A stretch of DNA of 64,000 nucleotides from Phymatolithon calcareum. Lineage: Eukaryota > Rhodophyta > Florideophyceae > Hapalidiales. Each line of letters begins with the position of its first letter. The stretch's first letter is position 1. Shown one piece after another: positions 52,610 through 61,639 of this stretch. The stretch spans positions 744,001 through 808,000 of the forward strand of contig OZ345361.1 of NCBI GenBank assembly GCA_977006965.1, given 5' to 3'. The notes beneath the pieces are model-generated. The model searched no databases and was not told the DNA's origin. It saw nothing but the letters and a program-made list of their open reading frames with translations. The position numbers and the translations under genes were made by a program.

Positions 52610-53510
52610 GATTAGTTGGGTGCTGGGCTTGGATGTCTTCGAAATGTGAATGAGGGAGCTTTATGTAGACGGTGATCGCGGGGAAATCGGCGGGCGTACA
52701 AGTGCGGTGTGGCTTATTGTGCCAGGTTGTGCGAACGGTAATCAGAAATTTTTGCACTGTGTGTACGATACATTGGCATCCGCGGACAGTACTGAGGGAC
52801 ATCCCAACGGGAAGCGGAAAGTTGTAGGTTGCACAGACTGTCAGATGCGATTTTTACGGGGTGAACACACGGAGAGGTACGTTAGATTGACTGCCTCGAA
52901 GCATCGACGAGGAATATGTGTCTCTAAAGTTGTTTCTTTCTTGCGGCATGTGGGAACGGTAGCGTGAGATTTTTACAGTGTGGAACCTTATACAGGCAAC
53001 TACGGATGAAAGCCAGGACGTTGCCTGTCGTTTGCGAGGAGGCGGAAGGGTGCAAATGTTGCAAAACATTTTTCATGATGGCTTTGTAGAACGGGGATGA
53101 TGAGAATTATCAGATAGTTAAACTTAATGCCTTGCATTCTGCTGCCAAATGATGATCGTAGAACGGTCGGTATATGGGCGACCGAGCCGCCACTGCACGG
53201 CGATGTACCGACAACGGGCAAAGTACGCGTCCATTGTCGGCAAAGATGCTGTTGACTGACCCGTTCTACAGCCAACACTGTTCGTCGCAACTGAAAAAGC
53301 TACCGTTGTGCGTCCAACACGTCACATGAGCACGATGCACCGAAGGAAGGAAGACCAACCACCCATCGTTCAGGAATCCGCCGTTTTGCAGTATGATATT
53401 CCCGGGAAAATTTTTTGAAAATCCTGCCTCCCTGCTCACTGCTTCAATGAATCGACCGTACGTACAGTACATTCACTGCCATCGCCCAGTCTGCCCCTGC
53501 TTCCTCTACA
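52610..53510. promoter_or_regulatory. Divergent upstream region, secreted protein / HAUS5-like
   Basis: About 900 bp between two divergent starts. GTACAGTAC at 53462-53470 lies 49 bp before the HAUS5-like ATG. The frames within have no domain support. Confidence 0.5.
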
Positions 53511-54929
53511 ATGTCACCGCTGCGCGCGGCGCTACGCGCATGGATAGAACGCGAGCTGCCACTGGCCGCCGTCCCTGACGACGCCGTGCTGGAAGCGCTG
53601 CTCGCCGGGCGCGGCGGCACAATATTCTCGCACTTGGTGTCGCACGTTGTGTCCACGCGCAATGCAAGCTCTATCCGTGCCCAACTAGAACTGCAGCCTT
53701 TGTCGCTCGTGTCCGAAACTGAGGATGAGCGAGCGATAGCGGTTGAGCGGGAGGCGGACGAAGTGGAGCGTGAACTGGAAGGTTTGCGTGCACGATTGGG
53801 TTCACTGAGCGTCGACGAGGATGTGGGGGGACGATTAGGCGCTGATGAAAGAGGGCTGCGTGAAGCGCTGCTGCGCGAGGCTGTGGAGAACGCGGATGAG
53901 GGGACGGGGCTGTGCGGCGATGTGTGCGAGTTTCTGCAGGCGCGGTTCACAGATGGCGTGCGCAACGCTGGCGCGCCGTTGCGGGAGGAGGATGTGAGGG
54001 ATGCTGTGACGGCAGTGCAGGAGGTTCTCGATGCGGCGGACGAGGCGCTCCGACAGGAGGAGGAGGAGGTGAAGAAGCGGATGGCGGCGGTGCATGCTGA
54101 GATGGAGCATTTATGTCAGATGCGTCCGCTGGAAGATGTATCCGCCGCGCTGACGCGGATTGCGATACAGAAGGTTGTCTCTTCTGACACGAAAGATGAT
54201 GAAGGAGCAATGGAGAGTTCGGAAGGGTTTGCGAAGCGGTTAAGACAGCGATTGCAGGATCGCTACCTGACCATATTTGCACAGTCTCAGGCTGCAGACA
54301 GAGAAGCCGCATCTACAGTGGATACAAAGGCAAAGCAGGACGGACGTAAGGGAAAGGAAATTGTAAGGGAAGTGCAGTCAAATGCCGACGTACTGCTCGA
54401 GCTCGATGAGACGTTGTCGACACTCACAAAGGGGAATAAGCAACGATTGACGGCCGCGCTCGCAGAGGCGAAGGCCATTGATGGGAAGCTACTCAGACCG
54501 CTGGAAGCACTCAAAAATGCAGCACGCGACGCGCAGGCGAAGAGATTAGAGGCAGATCTGCGCGCGCTGGAGCTGGCACAGCACGCCGACCTCGCCGCGA
54601 TCGCACATCCTGGGCGAGAGGATGCTTCAAGCATCGGTGAGACGGACACGGGAAAATTGCGCGAGGTTGCGATGAGCATGCAAGGATGGGCGGAGAGAGG
54701 GATGCGAGCGAACGAGGTGGACGCGTTGAGTGCGCGCGCGAGACGCGCGCAGAAGACGAGGATGCAGGTGGACGAGATGGCAAAGGTCGATCTACTACCG
54801 CTGCTCGAGCGCGCCATGGCGGCCGCACAGCATGCGGCGCAGCATACCGTGCCGGCCGCGGCGGCGGAGGTGCGTGGCGCGGCAAGGGTTCATGCGTTTG
54901 TGGCGGCACGGACTAATGCTGGTACGTAA
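53511..54929 (+). CDS. Probable augmin subunit 5 (HAUS5-like) coiled-coil protein
   Basis: The product is 472 residues, almost entirely helical. The first ~60 residues match the HAUS5/AUG5 N-terminal pattern: a short helix (LRAWIERELPL), a segment LEALLAGRGGTIFSHLVSHV, and RNASSIRAQLEL, comparable to the family's G.G..IW..I..HV.S..TV..IR.NL. Long charged coiled coils follow (about 75-115, 165-215, 290-460). HAUS5 is a component of augmin, which recruits gamma-tubulin to spindle microtubules for branching nucleation. The assignment rests mainly on the N-terminal region, so a different coiled-coil protein remains possible. It is in tandem with the carrier gene downstream. Confidence 0.55.
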   Translation: MSPLRAALRAWIERELPLAAVPDDAVLEALLAGRGGTIFSHLVSHVVSTRNASSIRAQLELQPLSLVSETEDERAIAVEREADEVERELEGLRARLGSLSVDEDVGGRLGADERGLREALLREAVENADEGTGLCGDVCEFLQARFTDGVRNAGAPLREEDVRDAVTAVQEVLDAADEALRQEEEEVKKRMAAVHAEMEHLCQMRPLEDVSAALTRIAIQKVVSSDTKDDEGAMESSEGFAKRLRQRLQDRYLTIFAQSQAADREAASTVDTKAKQDGRKGKEIVREVQSNADVLLELDETLSTLTKGNKQRLTAALAEAKAIDGKLLRPLEALKNAARDAQAKRLEADLRALELAQHADLAAIAHPGREDASSIGETDTGKLREVAMSMQGWAERGMRANEVDALSARARRAQKTRMQVDEMAKVDLLPLLERAMAAAQHAAQHTVPAAAAEVRGAARVHAFVAARTNAGT

Positions 54930-55352
54930 TCAGCGAGGGTACCGTCAGGGGCTGGTGAAGGCGGAAAAAGTGTATCACTTCCGCTGATGTCACTATACGC
55001 GGAGGGAAGTATGATGTGGAGGAATGAATGAAGGGAGATTTTTGCGACCTGTAAGAAACGAGTGGGCGTGAAATCAATGCGGTTGCCGAGGTTGCTGACG
55101 AAATGCAATTGCAATTTCTCGCATTCCTTTTCTCGCCAATGCGCGCTCGGCGCGTGCTGGCCAACAATTGTCGGCAGCCACGCATCCACCTGAATACTCT
55201 CTCCGTTTGCTATCTCCCACGCGCCGCCCGCCAATTGCCTTTTTAACGCACATTGTCATTCCGGTCTAAGCTACTGCACAGCGACCGAGAGAGGACATTG
55301 AGTGCATGCAGAATTGAAGTGATCGACTGACCGACCGACCGAGTAGGTGAAG
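54930..55352. other. Spacer between HAUS5-like and carrier genes
   Basis: It contains the HAUS5-like 3' UTR and the carrier promoter. A run of gaccgaccgaccga lies just before the carrier start (about 55326-55341). Confidence 0.5.
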
Positions 55353-56267
55353 ATGGCGTCAAAGAGCGATGATAAACCGCCGGTGCGCGACATTCTGCGC
55401 AAGGCCGGTCGTCGCGCACTGGGCGGCGGTGTGCCCGGTGCAGTCGCCATGGGCGCACAGGTTGTTACCCTCATGCCGTTGCGTTCTACCATGAACTATC
55501 AGTACCGTTACGGCAACACGACAACCATGACGGCGTTGCGCACGCTGTACTCCGACGGCGGCGTGCGTCGTTTCTACCGCGGCATTGGACCGGCGTTATT
55601 CCAGGGTCCTCTATCTCGCTTTGGAGACACGGCTGCCAACTCTGGCATGCTAGCGCTACTGGACGGTTTTGACAGCACGCGTGATCTGCCTGTGGGGGTG
55701 AAAACCGGGGCGGCAAGCACTGCTGCAGCGGCGTGGCGTATTTTTCTAATGCCTATTGATGCCATGAAGACTACGTTGCAGGTGGAGGGGGCGTCCGGAC
55801 TGGTTGTGCTGCGTGGACGGATAGCTGCTGGCGGTCCGCTTGTGTTGTATCATGGAGCGTTGGCGACTTATTCTGCGACACTTGTTGGACATTTTCCGTG
55901 GTTTTTTACGTTCAATTATTTGCAGGAAAAGATTCCTAAACCGAGGGATGATGAAACTTTTAAGAAGTTTGGACGTAATGCGGTTATTGGATTTTGTTCG
56001 TCGGTTGTGTCGGATTGTTGTAGTAATAGTTTGAGGGTTATTAAGACGACGAAACAGACGCATCGAACTCCTATTTCGTATACGCAGGCGTTTCGAATGA
56101 TTACGGAGAAGGATGGACTTGCTGGACTTTTTGGTCGTGGGTTGAGGACGAGGATTATTGCTAATGGGTTTCAGGGACTTACTTTCTCGGTTATTTGGAA
56201 GGCGCTTGAGGAACGGTTTAATAAGCGGTTGGATGAGAAGGCTGCAAAGAAGAGGGGAACAGCTTAA
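55353..56267 (+). CDS. Mitochondrial carrier family protein
   Basis: The product is 304 residues from ATG 55353. It shows three ~100-residue repeats of the mitochondrial carrier family. The signature PxDxxK is clear in repeat 2 (MPIDAMKTTLQ) and degenerate in repeat 1 (MPLRSTMNYQ) and repeat 3 (NSLRVIKTTKQ). GGVRRFYRGIGPALFQGPLSRFGDT and GLAGLFGRGLRTRI are the matching even-helix regions. It should lie in the inner mitochondrial membrane with six helices. The altered signature motifs resemble a poorly characterised subgroup present in plants, algae and fungi. The substrate cannot be predicted. Confidence 0.87.
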   Translation: MASKSDDKPPVRDILRKAGRRALGGGVPGAVAMGAQVVTLMPLRSTMNYQYRYGNTTTMTALRTLYSDGGVRRFYRGIGPALFQGPLSRFGDTAANSGMLALLDGFDSTRDLPVGVKTGAASTAAAAWRIFLMPIDAMKTTLQVEGASGLVVLRGRIAAGGPLVLYHGALATYSATLVGHFPWFFTFNYLQEKIPKPRDDETFKKFGRNAVIGFCSSVVSDCCSNSLRVIKTTKQTHRTPISYTQAFRMITEKDGLAGLFGRGLRTRIIANGFQGLTFSVIWKALEERFNKRLDEKAAKKRGTA

Positions 56268-56697
56268 GCTTAAGTGATCCATCCTGTCTGAGTTTTTGAA
56301 GGGCAATTGGTCGACTTGGTCGGTCTGCAGGTTTGCGTACTAATTGTAGTCTGTACCGTGCATAATACAGTGAATGTCAGTCAGTTTTATCACTCGTATT
56401 TCGTCCCTACTTCCCTTCTCTCCTCGTTGCGCGCATTCAGAATTGAGTGACTATGACGAATAAGCACAAGCTGTGAAAGTAACCTTCTCTTCGCACAAGG
56501 TGCAACAATACATGATGAACACATGTTATGGCGCACATTTCAGCACTAAGAAACAAAATAGTAGCACATTTGCGACTAACGCAAATACAAGGTCTACTAC
56601 TATCAAACATTACGATGTATCGATGATTATTCGACAAACGCAAGTGGCGAAACCGCATGCAAGAATACCAAACACCATCAACCAAAGAAGCCCCTAA
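56268..56697. other. Convergent intergenic region, carrier / BTB protein
   Basis: 430 bp holding both 3' UTRs. No gene seen. Confidence 0.5.
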
Positions 56698-57462
56698 TCA
56701 TTCCGCACCACCCTGCCCACCAAAAGTGCACGTAACCGTATGCACATGCACAAGTCTCTGCGCCACCGCCTTCCCCCCCTGCCGTCCACCCCCCGCATCC
56801 GCCGGCGCAATCGCCGCCGCCGTGCTCGTCCCCACAAGTCTGAGCCCCGTCCTCGCCTCATAATCCGCCACCTCCTTCTGAACCCGTTCCTGAAACTGCG
56901 ACACGAGTTTCTGCGCCGAAAACCCTGAAAACCATCGTGCGGGACTTTCCACCCGTCCCGCCACACAGAAGTGCCCGCCGACCGCATTCCCGTCCACGAT
57001 GACCGTGACCCTTTCAAACACCAGCACGCCAAACCTCGCCTCGTCCTCCCGCTTACGTAGCGCGTCCTGCAGAGCTGGGATGCGCAGCGCGCGCGCCTCG
57101 ACGGACAGGGCGGTGCGGACCGCGGCGGAGGACGGGAGCGGGCCGCCGCGCAGGAAGGAGAGCACGTGCGTGAAGAGGGATCCGTCACGGTCGAGGAAGG
57201 CACACGGACTGAGTGACGAGGGCGTGAGATTACTCAGCGGACTTGAGGGGCCGGCTAGGGAGAGTGTGCGCAGGGTTGTTGTGTGCGTGGTGCCGCCGAC
57301 GTTCAGACGGATTATGGTGTCCGGGTTTGTGGAAATGGGCGAGTCGGGGGGTACATTGCTGCTTTCTGGGGAGGGATGGGCGGACGAGGAGGCGTCGGGG
57401 GGCACGGGTTCGGTGGAGGTGACGTCATGTGCGGCCATGGTGGGGCAGGAGGGTTTAACCAT
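56698..57462 (-). CDS. BTB/POZ (T1, KCTD-like) domain protein
   Basis: The product is 254 residues from ATG 57462. After a Ser/Pro-rich N-terminus (~45 residues), a T1-type BTB domain runs from IIRLNVGGTTHTTTLRTL through FLDRDGSLFTHVLSFLRGG to the helix ALSVEARALRIPALQDAL. These are the diagnostic blocks of KCTD/potassium-channel tetramerisation domains. No channel helices follow, so it is a soluble KCTD-like protein. In that group BTB domains oligomerise and often recruit Cullin-3. The C-terminal ~130 residues form a second region (FERVTVIVDGNAVGGHF ... VHTVTCTF) seen in some plant/algal BTB proteins; its role is unknown. Confidence 0.88.
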   Translation of the reverse strand: MVKPSCPTMAAHDVTSTEPVPPDASSSAHPSPESSNVPPDSPISTNPDTIIRLNVGGTTHTTTLRTLSLAGPSSPLSNLTPSSLSPCAFLDRDGSLFTHVLSFLRGGPLPSSAAVRTALSVEARALRIPALQDALRKREDEARFGVLVFERVTVIVDGNAVGGHFCVAGRVESPARWFSGFSAQKLVSQFQERVQKEVADYEARTGLRLVGTSTAAAIAPADAGGGRQGGKAVAQRLVHVHTVTCTFGGQGGAE

Positions 57463-58062
57463 GGATGGGTGGTGTAAGAGAGGGCGGATGTAGGAGCATC
57501 ACGGCGAATGGTATGACATGAGGTGGAGGGTAGGGGTCTTACAGTTGGAGATTGCCCATTTGATGAACGACACTCGTTTACTTTGCAGAGCAGGGCGTAG
57601 TGTAGATAAGACGGGTTATTGCCTTTTTTCATATACGGATTCTTGGTGGTGCACAGCAGCTGGGACGACTGTTTACCTCTACTGTACAATACGATATATG
57701 TGTGCTCCGTTGTACGGTACCGTCGGAACGTCACGTTCTGCGCGCCGTATCAAACAGCCCGTTGCTTTAGCTTCCATCAGCATTTGTTTTCTTTGATTAT
57801 CTTTGCGATAGCAGCAGGGTTGGGTCTAACTCGCTTGCAGGAAGCTAAAATGTCTGGTATTTGGCATATTAGACCTGAGCAAAAACATCCTTGTACTCAG
57901 GTTGCCACGCACAGGTGCATACTTAATCGCAACCCCCTGCGGTCTGTAGGATGAGAAAGGCGGAGCAGAATCCCTTCGGTTGCTGCGAAGGGACGCTTCC
58001 TGAAAGAGAAACCCAGGAGACAGAAAAGGCATTAGGGAAGCTATAAGATTCTGCACTAACAA
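57463..58062. other. Upstream region of the BTB gene
   Basis: TACTGTAC occurs at 57680-57687, about 220 bp upstream of the start. Short frames without domain support. No repeat identified before the LINE fragment. Confidence 0.4.
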
Positions 58063-58236
58063 GTGCTACTTCACTGCGTCCGACCAACCCCAGAGTCAGT
58101 CTTTGGCGACGTCCCGGACCTCGGCGTGCAAGCAGCAGTCAAAAACTCGCAGCAAATAGATTAGAATGGAAGAAGCTTACGTCCTCAAAGTGTTGCTAGC
58201 TCCACAAGGGGAATACGCAAAATGAATGAATGAATG
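58063..58236 (+). mobile_element. LINE 3' end, (AATG)n tail (copy C)
   Basis: From 58063 the frame reads VLLHCVRPTPESVFGDVP, the same end as the LINE at 28.8 kb. The following ~110 bp match that copy's 3' flank closely, including gaatggaagaagctta and gtgttgctagc. The tail is aatgaatgaatgaatg. Nucleotide comparison shows one base fewer in the gtcccgg stretch than in the 28.8-kb copy, locating that copy's frameshift. Confidence 0.88.
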
Positions 58237-59591
58237 GTAACCCCCCACTCCTTTCGCGGTATGACTTGTAGTGAAGAAGCATGTATGACTCTCCAGTAAC
58301 AATTCACTTCTACTTGTAGGTACACACATCACAGGAGTGAATAGAAAACCGCTTGATGGCAAAATCTTACTCGCATTCACCTTCAATTAAGGACTTGATG
58401 TGGTCATGTAGAAATTTTCCGCACAACTACAACGTTTCCCGTCGTTTGAGCTCTGCGGCACTGACAACTTCACTTCTAGACAGCCTAATATAATCATGAG
58501 CTTCAATGACCTCAGTGGTGCCAAGGACTATTCCTTTCACACCAAAAAGTAGAACGGAGGCTCAGATATACGTTTTATTTGCCGGGAGCGGCGGGCCTCT
58601 TCGGAGGGCTGCATTCGTATTTCACTGCAACCGATTCACAAGATTCCGTGGCGTGACGTATTACATGGGGCATAATTTTCGCATGACAGTACTCGCAGAG
58701 GTTGGTAATCATGTTTGCGGTCTTCGCTTAACAGTGGAGAGTGAATACGATCTACATGACCAGTGCAATTGCCATATTTATACCCCTTTCACCGCGGCGA
58801 GTTTTCTGCAACGGATTTCAAGGAAAACGCAGTTGCACGTCGAGTTAATGAGGGCTTTCAAATAAAAAACTAAACAGTTGCGAAAAATGCAAATATTCCA
58901 GTCTCAGTGAGTTGAGAGCAGTGACAGAATTACGTATAACTGTGGAGGAGCTCGTCAACGACGGATAAGAGCTTTTCTCTCAGGTTAGGGGTATACAGAA
59001 TGCGGTACTGAACACTGGCTGACCACAAAATGACCTTTCTTTCTTTATTGCAGAAAACGCTAACTAAAGCTAGAGCCTGGGGATGTCAAACAGTCCCTCA
59101 TTCTTCACGAATTTGAGTGCTTGCAGCGGTTTCTCATTGCATATCTACTCTACCGTTTTAGCGCCAACTCTCCTAATAGTTTGACATCTTGATAAACAAC
59201 GTCCACTACATACAGCATGCTCTTGATACTTTCCATGACCGTGGCAAAATCGATGAACCTGTTTCACAAGTCCTCCAAAAAATGCCTCAGTTCACTTGCT
59301 CTTATAATCCGACTCCTGGTCGTTCGAAGGGCTGCCATACTTATTTATTGGCGACTTGTTATCATAGTTCTTCTAAAATCTTTTTATTATCTGGCAACAT
59401 TTACAACTTGTTGACAAATCTTGATGACCATTGATACAGTATAGGAGATCACTTAAGCTTGACACCGTGCTGTTGCACTTGTGCGCGCCCATAGGGGTCA
59501 GAGCATCGTGGAAGTCTAGTTGAGTCGAAATATGTGGGTAAAACAAGCGAAACAAATGGATAATGAACCTTCCAGAGGTCTCACAGAGCAC
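58237..59591. other. Gene-poor stretch
   Basis: A plus-strand frame of 119 codons at 58506-58865 has no recognisable domain and unremarkable composition. Nothing else supported. Confidence 0.35.
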
Positions 59592-59618
59592 GGGAGAACA
59601 TCATGATCATGTTCTCCC
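59592..59618. repeat. Interrupted palindrome, 10-bp arms
   Basis: gggagaacat and atgttctccc flank catgatc. Related sequence (attctcccatgcatg) recurs at about 59957-59971, on the other side of the LINE fragment, suggesting an insertion-associated duplication. Confidence 0.6.
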
Positions 59619-59660
59619 ATGCAGGATCTTGCATCCATGGTCTTTTAATTCGAACAATCA

Positions 59661-59958
59661 TGGAGCCGCCCGGTCGCTTCGGACGGCCTCTCCACGAAGG
59701 AGATTTGCAGGCGGAGAAGACGCCAAGAAGCGCTCTCAAGCGAACCACTCAAAATCGGAATGGGTGAGAATAGGCTCGTTCGCAGGATACTACTACAATG
59801 CGTACCCGGAACATACGCCTCTCCCCTTGGCGATATACCAAACCGAGATGTTGAACCGGACATAGCAAACGCGTCCGACCTCAGCAAGTGGAATCAAATG
59901 AAGCCTTCTAGACGTGCTAGCCTCTTAGCGGAATAAATCAATCATCATCATCATCATT
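59661..59958 (+). mobile_element. LINE 3' end of a second subfamily, (ATC)n tail
   Basis: A 91-codon frame from 59661 to TAA 59934-59936 reads WSRPVASDGLSTKEIC, then IGMGENRLVRRILLQCV and SPLGDIPNRDVE. This parallels SGRPIADE..., GRDIRRTWLGHILRMDE, RFVRQVLLHCV and FGDVPG in the 28.8-kb LINE. The tail is an (ATC)n microsatellite, unlike the AATG tails of the other copies. The sequence is diverged, so it is a distinct, related family. Confidence 0.8.
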
Positions 59959-59977
59959 CTCCCATGCATGATAATCG

Positions 59978-60007
59978 CTACTATTCTCCAAATTTGGAGA
60001 ATAGTAG
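59978..60007. repeat. Perfect 30-bp palindrome
   Basis: ctactattctccaaa followed by its exact complement, with no spacer. It lies 20 bp after the LINE tail. Confidence 0.92.
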
Positions 60008-60284
60008 TGAACAATTCCCCTTGATATGGGTTCACAACTGCTATTATGCTTGCCTTGTTACAACTGCTTAAGCAGAAGTGTCCATAGAGCTTAAAAGTTG
60101 GAGTATCACTTCGAAACGAGCCAGAATTGGAATAGAAGAGAAGGACAGAAAAAAGAGGCCGGTGATGATCCAGTTTTTACTTTCCCCATGAAATCACTAT
60201 ACCCTTAGCTAAAATTTAAAAATGGTAAGGAATCGTTAATTAAGAAAAAAAGACGAGAAGGTTAGAAAAGCACTCCGCCAGATG
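60008..60284. other. Spacer between palindromes
   Basis: AT-rich; no gene seen. Confidence 0.4.
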
Positions 60285-60347
60285 AATCCACGCAAAGTAA
60301 AAATGTTAAAACATTAAATGTTCTAACATTTATACTTTGCGTGGATT
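60285..60347. repeat. Near-perfect palindrome, 31-bp arms, 1-base centre
   Basis: Arms 60285-60315 and 60317-60347 are complements with two mismatches around one a. The outer part (aatccacgcaaagta) is perfect except near the centre. Confidence 0.9.
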
Positions 60348-60829
60348 TGTTCTTTATTCAGCCAATTCGCCCGACGATGCATCCTTCCGGCAAAGAAGAG
60401 CTCTATTCCAGCTGTCGAGATAGTTTCGAGGAGTCTTCAGCGGCAGTACCACTAAAAGGAGATAGCTCAGCAATAGTAATGCTTCGTGATTTCTACTCAT
60501 AGTGTCGTCTGTCGTTAATGCCGAAATGTGCTCAAGAACAGTCTTCAATGATGAGGAAACAAGTTTCCGTGCACGAGGGAGTTGATGTCCCCTTTCTCTT
60601 CTACTACCCCCCAGTGCAGCCCTACCTGTGCAGTACATTTTGCAAACTAAACTCGTGCAAGAATCGCCAAAATGTTTCACGTCCTGACCGCGTCGACAAG
60701 GCTTCAAAAACTATTCGTATCATACCTGCCACACCTTTTCGTTTCGAGCACAGCCCACCATCATCCCCCGACTTCGCGATGTGGGCGCCATGATTCACAA
60801 CATCGGGAAGCAAGAATCCCAACATCGCC
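60348..60829. promoter_or_regulatory. Upstream region of the C2H2/membrane protein gene
   Basis: It should contain that gene's promoter. Frames here have no domain support. Confidence 0.4.
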
Positions 60830-61639
60830 ATGCCTCTTCCGCACGCCGAGTTGCTCCATTCAACGTTGTACCGTTGCGACCGAACGCGCTCCGCCGAGGC
60901 GCGCGAAGCACTATCCGCAATTCTCTGGCAGACCCTCCATCGCACCGGCATCTCCCTGACCCCCGACTGCATTCTCTCCCGCAACAACGACATCCTCGGC
61001 GCACAAGAGGCTGCAAAAAAGGTCTTGAGCGCCTCGCTCTGGCAGTGCACGCTATGCAGTAAGCAGTTTCTATCCGAGCATTTCCTCGACAAGCATCTCG
61101 CGCGCCGTCACGCCCTCATGCACACATCGGGAACGGTCTGCCTCGCCGATTTGTGCGGCGTCTTCGTGCCATGCTATCCGCGCACGGAGCAGCCGCTCCC
61201 GTCCGTGAGTTCGCGACTGTTGCGCGAGCGTGACCGCAATGCTAGTGATTTGCCCACCGAGGTGGCGGACCCTTCGCCGTGTCGCGACCGCGTGGAGCGC
61301 CGCGTGAGAAAACAGGCTTGTGAACACGTCGTGCGCGAATGTTTGGGCACTCTTAAAGGCGCGCAGCAGCGGCCTGGGCTGCTGCAGTACGAGCGGTATT
61401 TAGGGAAGCATTTGTGCGACGCGGCGGTGAAGGTTGAGTGCACGAGGCCGGAGCGACGGTGGGCGAAATTCGGCCCGCCGGCTGTACGGTATAGGGAGCA
61501 TATGCCGTATACGCGTGTGTTTGGATGGGTGCTATTGGCGGCTTTTGTGGTTGTCGGTGTTGTGGCGAGGATTGGGGGTCGGGGGAGGGGATGGTCATTT
61601 GTGGAGTCGCGGCATCCAAGGAAGCGGAAATCCTTCTAG
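60830..61639 (+). CDS. C2H2 zinc finger protein with C-terminal membrane segment
   Basis: The product is 269 residues. An N-terminal helical region (~1-65) precedes a classical C2H2 finger (WQCTLCSKQFLSEHFLDKHLARRH, about 68-93). This is followed by a Cys-containing block (CLADLCGVFVPC), as seen in a conserved plant/animal/protist family with the pattern finger then CLAD-C. The middle is rich in Arg/Glu. One hydrophobic segment near the C-terminus (VFGWVLLAAFVVVGVVARIG) should anchor it in a membrane, with a short basic tail (RHPRKRKSF) after it. A membrane-tethered finger protein suggests a secretory-pathway protein-protein role instead of DNA binding; this is inference. Confidence 0.8.
   Translation: MPLPHAELLHSTLYRCDRTRSAEAREALSAILWQTLHRTGISLTPDCILSRNNDILGAQEAAKKVLSASLWQCTLCSKQFLSEHFLDKHLARRHALMHTSGTVCLADLCGVFVPCYPRTEQPLPSVSSRLLRERDRNASDLPTEVADPSPCRDRVERRVRKQACEHVVRECLGTLKGAQQRPGLLQYERYLGKHLCDAAVKVECTRPERRWAKFGPPAVRYREHMPYTRVFGWVLLAAFVVVGVVARIGGRGRGWSFVESRHPRKRKSF

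Noticed and set aside
58506-58865. 119-codon frame as a gene
   Set aside because: No domain, no protein-like composition, and repeat debris around it.
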